57,535 bases of DNA from Rhizopus sp. PT2906 (Eukaryota; Mucoromycota; Mucoromycetes; Mucorales; Rhizopodaceae), in contig JAMYHX010000266.1 of NCBI GenBank assembly GCA_025529335.1, positions 1 through 57,535 of the forward strand. The letters run 5' to 3'. The notes under the pieces were generated by a model. It did no database searches, had not been told where the DNA came from, and was given only the letters and a program-made list of their open reading frames with translations. Of this stretch, positions 44,679-54,887 are shown piece by piece. Each line of letters opens with the position of its first letter. Position 1 is the first letter of the stretch. The translations under genes and the position numbers were made by a program.

Positions 44679-47497
44679 TTATTCAAGAGAAGCAAACATC
44701 GTGGGACAGGTGAAATGTGTATCGTGGAATACCTTTTGCCATTGTGATTGCCATATGACTTGAAGAGTGCAACCGAACAGCGATAGAAGTGAAATGCTCA
44801 AGGCAATAGGACTAAGAGTATCGCAACTGTTTCTGATATGAGATACTGCAATGGCTAACATTGACTGTTCAATATGAGGAAGCGAGCAGGAGAACCCAGG
44901 AAAGGGCTTATGGAGAGCCATTGTCCATAGCGCGGCTTTATGAGAACAGCTGAAGAAAAAATGGGACATAGCTTCATCAGAGGAACCACAGAATGAACAC
45001 AACGCGGAAGGGTGTTGATTTGGAAGGAGGGCATGGAAGCGTTGCTTGCAAGGGATTGTGCGATGTAGCAAACGATACCACGTATTTCGTGCTGTTGGAG
45101 GGAGCGGTAGTCGCCAAAAGGACGCCCACGATGCAGATGACACGGCAGGTTCGTATTGTTTCCATTCCAAGCTTCGTTGTGACAGTAAATACCTACGGTA
45201 AGACTGATAACGGACAAGAGGGCCAAAATCGCTCACTCTAGAAACACAGGGCCGGCAAAGAGGTGTCAAATCTATAATAGCTGCATCTAGGTCAAGTGTA
45301 GAAGTGCTCCCGGGGATACACAGAGGCAGGAAAGCAGGAGACAGTAGAATTTGCCCTTGGAGGAGTAAAGCAATAGTCTTACGGCAAAGCCGTCGAAACC
45401 GAGGATATTTGTTAGTTGTCCGCACACGAAGGTTGGCGGTCTGAGGATCATGGACGATAATATCACTGATCAAAAGCTTGCGTAACCCTGGATTAGCAGG
45501 AGACAGTGTTTGCAGAATATTGGGCGTATAGCATTGAAGATGGCTGTCAGTGACTTATTAAGGCACAATGCACCGGCATAGCCAAGAAGGTCGTTGCATT
45601 CAGGCGCTCCGAAACAGACAATGGTGATAGTTCATCGAAAACTTGGAAAAGCAGTTTGAATGGGTTATTCGCAAGTTGGAGAAGGTGAGACCTAAGGGAA
45701 GGAAACAGCGCTGGCCAGAGATGGCTGCTAGGATAGCCACTGATGCAGCAAGGATATGCTCAAGGTAAGGGAAGCAACGTAGAGACCGCGTGGTATGAGA
45801 TCTATTGGCAAGAAGCGGAAGCAGCCAACGCCACTGTAATGTCATTTGTTGGACGTGAGGGTCCAATGCTCCTACACCACCATGTTCCCTTGGGAGAGAC
45901 AGAGTCGCAAAGCTGATTTTTGGAAAGCGGTAACCATTGAGAAAGGCACTGGCGACTCTCCGGAACCATTGTAGCTGTATAGAAGTCAATGGTAAGATAC
46001 GCAGAACATGCCAGAGTTTGGAAAACAGCAGCATGTTCTGAACTGTCACACAGCCGCGGATCGGCAATGATCGCTGGGGGTGCAAGGTACAGGCTGTCTG
46101 GACTTTAAGCAATAGCTGATCGACGAATGAATTACGCTGAGCTACACTGGTTTAAACGGGATAACCTAAGTAAATCAAAGGTTGTGGCGAAGTCCTGTCG
46201 TGCCAGGATGTAATTGGTATGGAAAGTTGCTGTAGGAAGCTAGTCCACGTTGTTGAGAGAGCACCAGAGAGGGAGAACGCTTGAATCTTCGAATAGTTCA
46301 ACTTGGCGTTGGAAGAGCGCTCATAAAGTGTGATAGTCTGCAGAAGAGCGGACATATCACTCGTCGAATTGAGTAAGAGCAAAGTGTCACCAGCGTAAGC
46401 TAGTACTTTGGTCGGTCCAAGTGGGTTCCTAGTAGAAGCGCCCGATAGTCCCCGTGAGAAAGACTAATAGCCTTGAATAGCTGTATTCGCTGAGAGAGCA
46501 CGGAGAAAAGAATCGAAAGCAATGTTAAACAAAAGTAGGGAAATAGAATCATCTTGGCGAAGTCCGCGCTTCTGTATAAATTGCTGCGAAATGTGTTTAT
46601 TGATATTGATTCTGATGGCTGTGGAAAAGAAGAGGGACGATGGATTGGCAATAATCGGCTCTGGAATTTCAAAAATTGACATAGCTTGCTGAAGATAATC
46701 GGGGTGAATGCGGTCATATGCCTTCTTCTGATCCAAAAGTAAGACAACTGCTGTGGAAGATGAGGATCCGGCATCAACTATGACAGTGTGTAGCAATTTG
46801 CCGTTTTCACCAATGAAGCGGCCAGGCATGAAACCAAGTTGATAGGGGGATATCAAACGGTTCATATGTGGCATCAGTCGTGCATTTAGAAGACGTGTGA
46901 ATACCTTGGCATCAGTATTAATCAGAGCAATGGATCTCCAATTCCTGGGATCGGTAAGATCTCCTTTATTAGGTAGCAAGGTCATGCATGTTTATTGTCA
47001 ACTCGAGGGAAAAGAACCGCCAGAGAGGGCATCATTGTATACGTGGACTGCAATAGTACTGGTGGTAGCATGGTGAAATATTAGGGCCAACACCTGATAT
47101 GGGATACCATCAAGGCCAGAGCTACTGTGGGTTGGACATCGCTTAGCAGCTTCCTGCAGATCAAATGCCGTAAAAGGACGCAACAGACGTGTGTTCTGTG
47201 CTTGATACATTCGCAGCTTAAAAGGAGCAGCATTCAGGAGCTGGCTCATAGCGGAAGGACATGTTGGTTATGGGGTGGTGCAAACCTCATTTATCTCAGG
47301 ATGTCGTAGTTCTGCGTTATACGTTTGTGATAAGCGAGTTGAAGCAGTTCTTTTCAGAAAACCTGCCGAAAGTTCGCCTATTTCTCGCCAGTGTTTACCT
47401 ACCTTGAGTGCGGCATTATCCACAATTTCCTGTTGCAAAGATGCAGTTTGTGTTTCGACAACGCCGAGACGATCGTGTAGCACGGTAGGTTGTGCCT
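44679..47497 (-). pseudogene. Non-LTR (LINE) retrotransposon fragment: reverse transcriptase and zf-RVT
   Basis: Read on the minus strand from 47.5 to 44.68 kb. The linker before RT is visible (HWREIGELSAGFLKRTASTR), then the pre-RT block with SSSGLDGIPYQVLAL, RT motifs (NWRSIALINTDAKVFTRLLN, YQLGFMPGRFIGENG, LLLDQKKAYDRIHPDYLQ) and a catalytic box that now reads AYAGDTLLL instead of FADD. The C-terminal zinc-binding part has RNTWYRLLHRTIPCKQRFHA and CSFCGSSDEAMSHFFFSCSH. The frame is broken into at least five pieces (47249-46998, 46985-46464, 46382-46152, 46112-45600, 45473-44679). The 5' end, including the endonuclease, is missing, and no poly(A) tail or target duplication was found. It cannot be active. 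Confidence 0.88.
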
Positions 47498-48330
47498 TGT
47501 AGTTTCTCTTTGCATTTGTGAGCAGAAATACCAGAAGCTTGAATATTAGTAGATCTCTCCATTTTCTTTTAAAAAAAGAAAAATAATGCTTCGAGACATA
47601 TACACACGGTAGTCTAGCTTCGCCAATGGACACTGACCGCGCAGGGAAATCCTTTATTCTCAATACACTCTTTTGTCTGCACATGACTTCTTCAAAGCTC
47701 CATGGCACAAGCAAACTCTTTGTTATCATTGACCAGCTTGACTCTTTTCTTTGATAAAGCTTATGAACAGCCATTCAAACCTATTTTCAAAGATCGCTTA
47801 CCGTGTGTTCAATTACTATTGTATGAGGATATCATAATGACTTCTTTTTGGCTTTTATTTCCTTAATGTTCTCATAAATGTATGCAAGTAATATTCTTTT
47901 GTGTATCCTTTAATAATTCGAACCTCCCACTTTGGCTTTGCATATAGCTTCGGTCAGCAACACCCTGATACCCCTAATCTTTGCAGTCTTCTAAGGGTTT
48001 TCTGTTTTTTAGTCTCGTAGATTCTTGAAACTTGATCTACTTGTCCATTGCTATTGAAATTCTAGATCTGAAGGTTATTTTATCCACTTGTACATAACTC
48101 AATGTATTTACATATGCAATAAAGGCTAACCATATTTTTCTTTTAACCCTTAGAAAAGAGCAATATTCATCAAAGTACGAACTTGATTAGACCAAGAGGC
48201 TGTACATTTGTACTGTAAACTGATAATATAACTGATATAAAAATTGAAAATTGTGACTAAAGAATATTTGAAGAATCGAAAATGAAGATTCTTTGGAAAG
48301 CATTGAAAAACACTGGTCATGCACAAGGAG
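47498..48330 (+). repeat. Segmental duplicate, copy 2
   Basis: Direct copy of 36298-37350, lacking a block of about 250 bases. Its left edge abuts the LINE fragment. The minus-strand ORF of the segment (from 47774) runs without a stop across the edge into the LINE linker, giving a 168-codon chimeric frame ending at 47268. Confidence 0.75.
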
Positions 48331-50840
48331 TAAGAAGGAGACTAATTATGAGAACCTCAGATAGAAAAGGTGCAAGATAAACATATAGCAATTGGACTAC
48401 ACTAGCCGACAAAAGTCACAAGGCACGTTTTGTCGTATTTCTACATTTATATTAAAGAAGATTACATCCTTTGAAGTAATATAATCAATATATATATATA
48501 TATATATGTATTTCGTACATAAGCCAAAGTCATCTTTTCTATTCAATGCTAACATAATACTTCGTATTAAGCTCACAACACTGATACATGGCATCTGTAA
48601 TCTATAGCAATTGACAACAGCCTATTAATACAGTTCATAAGTTATAATTTGATTGACAACATAACGATCAATATTCTTTTTGCCATGAATTTCTTTCTTT
48701 TCTTTGTTCATAAAAGGATTACAGATGTTTATTCCACCTTCTTGTATTCTAAATCTTTTCCGAGTTAAAGCTACTTATTCATCGATAAAATCACATTTTT
48801 TTGAATGAATTCTGCCTCTGTACATTACAAAAGGAGCAAAGTAACAGACTGACGAATATTGCACACAGTGCAGAAGTTGCTTTTTCAGTATATGCATACT
48901 AAGTCTTGAACTTACTGGCATTTATTAACGTTCCGTATCATAGAATCGATGCAACAAAAACTCTTACTTTGGCAAAAAATATATGTGCTACTGGGAGGAC
49001 TGTAAGGATCAAGTCTTGATAACAGATATTAATGATGATGCTCGTGCCACTATCTCTTATATTTGTCAGCTAGTGAATCAAAATGTTAGAGAAAAAAGCT
49101 AAAAATGTAAGAAATAGCAAAGAGTACCTATTATGTCTTTAATACTAGCATCATTATATAAATATAGGTATTTGGCTCTGCTGCATCTACATCCCCTGGT
49201 TCAATATTTGGTTCTATCCCTGACTCTACTCCTGATTCTAAAACACCTATAGATGAGAGTATAGCTAAAACATTAGAATAAGCATCTAATTTAGTATTGG
49301 ATGTGTAAGTCGTGATTGTAATCTTATCTATGATCAATGTTCTAATTGAACATTCACATAGGGTTGGATATATGAAAAATATTGATTTAGCCTCAGAATT
49401 AGCTATCAAGACATTGAAAGAGCATGTTACCGAAGAAGATTATAATGATATAGACTCATCTCTTAAAACCGAAGAAATGAAACTGTCACAAAGTGCTAAT
49501 GAACTGATTAAAGCTATCGGAACAATTAAAAGGCCAGCACTACATGCACCATAAAATAGGCTAAATAATGTAAAAACGAATCTATCAAAAGTGGTCTTTG
49601 TTTATCGAACTGACAATATAAAATTAGAATAAATATAGCAATAACAACATTTCTCTTTTATCTCTTCTTCTTGAATAGAAACACAAACCAAGATGGTGAC
49701 TTTATAAAGTCATGTTTAGCTTGACGCACAGGTAGTGAGTAAAGGTGGTGCCCGTAGGATTAGTCTAACTTCTGGTGCATGTAGTATTTTCGCTATAAGG
49801 ATGACTATGATCTAATAGAAGAATTTGATACAGGAATTGTTGAGAACTTAGTACGACAATTGTAAGAAACATGTTGAATCGCCCAAAAGTCCTCTCAATT
49901 CTAAAACACTGGAAAGAGCAGCAGCAGTACACACTAGCATAGTAATAATTAATCAATTGTTCGGTAAATGATATAATCGAATTGGGCTGACTCGAAAGAG
50001 GACTGACAAAATTGTGTATTATGGCGGAGAATGGAGTTACAGATTATAATAGGAGAAAGAGATGATTTTATTTATTTTAATTTCAGATAGTTCAAGTGAA
50101 AAAAATGTGTGCGCAAATTGGTACCACTATTGACCCTTACAAAAAAAAAAACAGCTTGAGTTTAATGTCAGCAAATGGCGATCTTCAATGTTTGATTATT
50201 TCAATTGAGCTTTGCTTCAGTTTGGCTAATTATGTCATTTTAAAGAGTAGCTGTTATATTGACTTGTCATTTCAAAGATAATTTGCGTCCTAATGCCTAT
50301 AATACGTAGAAAAGTTACTTCTGAAAGCAGCTTACACGTATCGGAAGTGTATTACCTAATCAGTATATTTCCCGAAAAAGGTGATCAGCGAAAAACACGT
50401 GTAACATAAAGCGTTTTAATACGAAAAGCCCACAATTACTTGTTGATCAACAGAAACTTGCAAGTGGGAGAAAACCTCACAACTATCTGTGATATAATAT
50501 AATGAAAAGGGACGCATTATAGTGATGTCAACACTACATATCTGATATTTTGAAGTAACCATAAAGTACATACTGTAAAATTCGTTATACTTGGTATGAC
50601 TTGGACAATATAGCTCTTCTTTTCCATAGATGCCATATTTCGAAGTTTTCGCAATCATGTAACGAATATTAAAGGGGAATCGATTTTTTGAGTCGTTGAG
50701 AGCATCCATGACAATTTGCCCATGTCATGCTCAGCAATCCGCGAAAAAAAACAGTCCTATACCAATAAAAAGATAAGAGTGACTTAGAATAATTGTGTGA
50801 CAGAAAATGGAAGGATACTAGCATAGTGAAAGAGACGATA
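48331..50840. other. AT-rich spacer before copy E
   Basis: About 2.5 kb. It contains a (TA)n run at about 48489-48508, and a possible decayed coding piece at about 49180-49554 (plus-strand words SIPDSTPDSKTPIDESIAK, a stop, then NIDLASELAIKTLKEHVTEE and QSANELIKAIGTIKRPALHA). No start codon or family is known. The part at about 50515-50550 is the inverted counterpart of sequence upstream of copy B. Confidence 0.45.
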
Positions 50841-50908
50841 AAAAAAAAGGGGAAGTGCGTGACAGCTGTCCTATCGTTCACCTTCTCATTTGAATATAAA
50901 TATAAAAA
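50841..50908 (+). promoter_or_regulatory. Promoter block of copy E, conserved with copy B
   Basis: AAGGGGAAGTGCGTGACAG, CTGTCCTATC, TTCACCT, CTCATTT and then a double TATA (TATAAATATAAAAAGC at 50894-50910), about 95 bases before the start codon. An AGGGG stress-element core is included. Confidence 0.6.
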
Positions 50909-51002
50909 GCAGTGGTTTGCTCTTTTCCTCTTCTTTATTTACCTCTCTTTTCTTATCTCTCTCTCGCGCGCACTTTTCCCTCATTTTTTCTCTCATTTTT
51001 GT

Positions 51003-52433
51003 ATGGCTAATAGCAATTCTACATCATTTGGCTCGGTTTTTGCTTCTGGCATTCAAGATGTGGCTGCTGTGGCTGCAATGTTTGGAACTGATATATGTGA
51101 TACAAATGCTGGATTGGCGTTGACTATGGGGTATTTGTTTCCTGCTGCTTGCGGCATGTCAATGTTTGGAGCCCTTGGGCTTGCAAGGCATATCCTAAAG
51201 TCGTTTCTTCCTCCAAATATTGCCAAAAATTTGGGCATTGAAATCATAAAATTTGACAAGTACAGAATAGACAAAGCGATATACGACATAACAAATGAAT
51301 TGTCGCCAAATAAAAAAGACCGCTTGCATGAACAAAATGTCAGGATATGCATACGTGTGCCAGGTTATGGTAGATCCACCTGGATAGGCGCTTTTTCTTC
51401 ATGCTTTCTTTTATCCTGCTTCAACTTTATACCATATGTGCCTCACTATAGAACCTTATTACTATACCCTGAAGATACCCCAGATTCATCTGATCCATAC
51501 ATATACTACCCTCTTCTCTTGACATTCTCTAGCTTTGTGGCATCCTTCGTCTGCTGGTTTGACGCTGCGATCATGCTCTCGGGATCCCCTTCACTTTATA
51601 CCATTAAACGTTCTGATATGAGCTTATTCGAGCCTTATCACTTTGGAAGTTTGCTTGCCAGACGCATTGGTTATGTTATGGGTCTTCTTGCAGCTGTAGG
51701 CATCATCAGTGGCTACATAGGCTCGTACTTGGTTGTCCAAACGATGACACCGACAGATACCTACTACTGGCTAGGATTTGAGTTTGCAATGTGCTTCTTA
51801 CGTTTGGTGATATGGTCATGGAATACAAAAAAAGACGACTTGAATGTGATAAAGATACGGTATAAGATAGATAGAAGTGATGAAGGAGTTGTTAGGCAAA
51901 TAAGAGATTTACCGTTATCAGCAAGTGAACAAACAGATGTAATCAGTAAGCTCAAGACTGGTGGTTACTTTATCCAATCTGAAATAGCGGATGCCTACTA
52001 TCAAGCAAGGTGTTATATACATGACTTTTGTTTCCGTAACTTTAATGATCTTCGTATCTATCGTGACTTTACCTCCTGTGACATCATTTCGAAGCCAAGG
52101 TACTATATACTATGGGACAACACTGTGCTCAACCCGCAAAAGATTCTTGTGGTTCATGGACTCATAGGTTCGTTGACCGAACTCCACACTGGAAGAGTCA
52201 GTTATGTGAAGATTCCATCGATAACTTATTGGACTTGTTACTTTACAGGAAGCGAATTCGAACCATTGACAGAAGAACAAGTAGGTGTTGCAATGATTGG
52301 CATACTGAAATCAGAAATGGATGTTATTACTCCATGGATAAGTTTTGTCACTTCACGCAAGCAGTTTGACCCTGAACTCGAAGAAGATGAACAGATGTAT
52401 AAAGATATAGAACTGAAGCCTCAACAGGCTTGA
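51003..52433 (+). CDS. Multi-span membrane protein, family copy E
   Basis: 476 residues, one exon. The start MANSNSTSFGS at 51003-51005 is preferred; an in-frame upstream Met at 50793 would add a 70-residue leader that runs through the TATA box and is not shared. The N-terminal block is GIQDVAAVAAMFGTDICDTN; membrane segments and C-terminal domain are as in copy B, which it matches nearly throughout. This copy sits beside the only intact nitronate monooxygenase gene, so it may represent the ancestral position of the family in this locus. Function is unknown. Confidence 0.76.
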   Translation: MANSNSTSFGSVFASGIQDVAAVAAMFGTDICDTNAGLALTMGYLFPAACGMSMFGALGLARHILKSFLPPNIAKNLGIEIIKFDKYRIDKAIYDITNELSPNKKDRLHEQNVRICIRVPGYGRSTWIGAFSSCFLLSCFNFIPYVPHYRTLLLYPEDTPDSSDPYIYYPLLLTFSSFVASFVCWFDAAIMLSGSPSLYTIKRSDMSLFEPYHFGSLLARRIGYVMGLLAAVGIISGYIGSYLVVQTMTPTDTYYWLGFEFAMCFLRLVIWSWNTKKDDLNVIKIRYKIDRSDEGVVRQIRDLPLSASEQTDVISKLKTGGYFIQSEIADAYYQARCYIHDFCFRNFNDLRIYRDFTSCDIISKPRYYILWDNTVLNPQKILVVHGLIGSLTELHTGRVSYVKIPSITYWTCYFTGSEFEPLTEEQVGVAMIGILKSEMDVITPWISFVTSRKQFDPELEEDEQMYKDIELKPQQA

Positions 52434-53683
52434 CCTTCTTACTCTTAATTAAGTAATGGCAATAATAAATATTGATTATTTCTTTTGCATCTACATTCAT
52501 GCAATTTTGATGCAGTGTTAATCTATTTTGTGGATCGACGGTCTATGATCAGTCAAGTACCCTCGACATTAAGTAACGGGCGCCAAGTAGCAATACAAGA
52601 AGTCTTCCAAATTTGAATAGTAATGCGAATCTTTCATTAAAAAGGGAAACAAATTGTTATCTGAAGTGATCAATTTTTTTCTGTGTACGACTTCTCTTTT
52701 TGTCTTGTTCCTAGATTCGAAGCATTAAATATAACGATTCACCAATCAAAACACTCTTTGTAAATTGAATACTTGACCCGTTACTACATCTAGTAATGAT
52801 GCATTATGCTTGATGATGTCTCATGCAGTAAAAAAATAACACCTACAAGGCTTCTTCTCCTATTCCAAGCATTGTAGTTCTTGCTGACAAATACATTTTA
52901 GTGCAGAGATATACAAATATGCAGGCTAAGCGCTAAAATTGATTGTCCTTACATCATTTGCCTCTAGATAAGAGAAATGAAGACTTTTGTCCTCTTCACC
53001 TAACAAACTATATCACAGCTATCCTCTTGATAAAGCAAACTTGTCAAATGATCATTCATGTATGACAGTATTAGGAAGCTTAGCGATGGAATAATTTATA
53101 ATTTATCTACAAAAGTTATCCAAGGTCTTTACCAATGCTGAGCAAAGCTTTAACAATTTAATCATCCATGGCATAAACAACATGCAATGTAGCTTTGAGG
53201 CTGCCTTGACCTTAATTAAGCACATTGAGAGCCATGGATTTAAGGTTATCTATAGACGTAATGATGATGGCTATATGTATTGTCTGTTTTTCACAATGAA
53301 AGTATGGATTGAAAGATGTATACTTGCGTGACAGTCTTGGGGACGCCACTACCAAAAGTAGTAATTAGCGCCTAATATTTGATATCCCGAAGAGTGGAGA
53401 GTGTGGCGCTCCCCTAAGGATTTTTTGCGGGGTCCTCAAGAAAGTTGCTTTTATTTGCGATATACTGGTCCAAGCTGCTGCATGACTTATAAAGTAGATA
53501 TAATGCTTATTAATTACAGATGCTGTATCAACGCATATTAGAAAGATGCCAAAAAAGAAAAAGAAAAGCAACATGCCAGCAAGACTAAAAGGTAAAGCAT
53601 ATGAACTTCATAAGCTCTGAAAACTCATCAATATCATGAAAGTAATACAAGTAGAAGAGGTTCATTGTTAAAATGGAGTTTAT
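52434..53683. other. Spacer between copy E and nitronate monooxygenase
   Basis: Corresponds to 25391-26601 (inverted) and 40496-41792 (direct). It contains the best-preserved version of the coding-like remnant (53096-53331). Otherwise no gene was seen. Confidence 0.55.
53096..53331 (+). pseudogene. Coding-like remnant, best-preserved copy
   Basis: An open frame without a start reads KLSKVFTNAEQSFNNLIIHG, then NNMQCSFEAALTLIKHIES, KVIYRRNDDGYMYCLFFTMK and a TGA at 53329-53331. It is conserved at the same place in all three spacers, with substitutions that keep the frame in the left arm but not in the right. It may be the fragment of an older gene or of a transposase. Family unknown. Confidence 0.4.
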
Positions 53684-54740
53684 CTAAGCTATCATATTTC
53701 TTAGTCTCTGGCTAATGATCATCTCAGCCTCATCAATCATGCGAGTAACTAGTTGATGGCAAGTAGGAATATCATCAATCAATCCAAGCACTTGTCCTGC
53801 TGTCCAGATACCTAAATCAGGATCTCCCTTGACAAACACTTGCTTTCCTCTGGTACCAGACACAAGTTCAGCAATGTCTTCAAATTTGAGATTCTCCTTT
53901 GTTCTTTCTATCTCATTGACTTCAACGGCTACCTTATTTTTGAATATGCGTGCCGTATTTCTAAAGGGTCTATAAACAAGTGCAGTTGATCGCTCATCTG
54001 CCTCTACCATCTTTTGCTTGATTGCTTCATGAATAGGCGCCTCCTTTGTACACAAGAAGCGTGTACCCATGTTGATACCTTCTGCTCCCAATGCTAAAGC
54101 AGCAGCAAGACCGCGACCATCACCAATACCTCCAGAGGCAATGAAAGGAATATTGAGCTTTCGTGCTGATTTGGCCAACAAGATAAGCCCTGTGATATCA
54201 TCCTCTCCTGGATGACCAGCACACTCAAATCCATCCATAGACACAGCATCTACACCCAATCTCTGAGCCGTCAAGGCATGTCGTACAGCAACACACTTAT
54301 GGATCGTCTTGATATCTGCATCTTTGAACATTTTGATAAACTCTCCAGCTATCACCCCATATATAAAGAAAAGAAGGGGATGTATTAGATTTCATTTACC
54401 ATATATCAATTATATTTCATTTACGATTGTTGCCCGCTGTCTCTACAATCTTTACCCCTTCTTCTATAATGACTTGAGCATAGTCCTTATAGGGAGGTAA
54501 CTTGAGAGCAGGTAGAAAGGTCATGTTGACACCAAATGGTTTATCTGTCATCTTACGACACCTACGTATCTCCTTTCGTAGGTCTTCGGGTGTTGGTTGA
54601 GTTAAGGCAGTGAGAATACCAAGTGCCCCTGAATTAGAAACTGCAGAAGCAAGTTCAGCCTTTCCGACATGTTGCATCCCTCCTTGAATGATGGGATGCT
54701 TAATACCGAGTAACTGAGTAATCCGGGTAACAAGCACCAT
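53684..54740 (-). CDS. Nitronate monooxygenase (2-nitropropane dioxygenase family), intact
   Basis: Exons 54425-54740 and 53684-54348 give 326 residues. These FMN enzymes oxidise toxic nitronates such as propionate 3-nitronate. The start MVLVTRITQLLGIKHPIIQG with the QGGMQHVG motif is typical, followed by PFGVNMTFLP. After the intron come HKCVAVRHALTAQRLGVDAV, the FECAGHPGEDD motif, PFIASGGIGDGRGLAAALAL and GINMGTRFLCTKEA. The catalytic His region (GHPGED) and the FMN phosphate site (GGIGDG) are present. Its last 89-95 codons are found twice more as fragments within the duplications. Confidence 0.92.
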
Positions 54741-54887
54741 TTCAATAAAAAAAAGGGGGGAGGGGAGACAAAAAAAGATAAACGAGGGAGAGAGAAGCAA
54801 AAAAGTATTTCCGCGCGTGTGTGTGTGTACACATAAATCTCGCTTTGTTACACGCTTGTTGTTTCCCTCTTTTTTTTCTCACAAGAA
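54741..54887. promoter_or_regulatory. Divergent promoter nitronate monooxygenase / kelch gene
   Basis: 147 bases between starts, with a purine-rich A/G block toward the NMO gene, a GTGTGTGTGTG run at about 54818-54828 and a T run just before the kelch start. Confidence 0.4.

Noticed and set aside
44679..47497. Active LINE retrotransposon
   Set aside because: Multiple frameshifts, altered catalytic box (AGD), missing endonuclease and ORF1, and no poly(A) tail.
49131..49554. A real gene with two overlapping frames before copy E
   Set aside because: The frame is broken by stops, there is no start or splice pattern, and no family was recognised; left as a possible decayed piece in the spacer.
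50793..51002. Extended N-terminus for copy E starting at 50793
   Set aside because: The leader overlaps the TATA box and promoter block and is absent from copies B, C and D.
22440..53683. CRISPR array or prokaryotic defence island
   Set aside because: No short regular direct repeats with spacers, and the gene content and introns are clearly eukaryotic.
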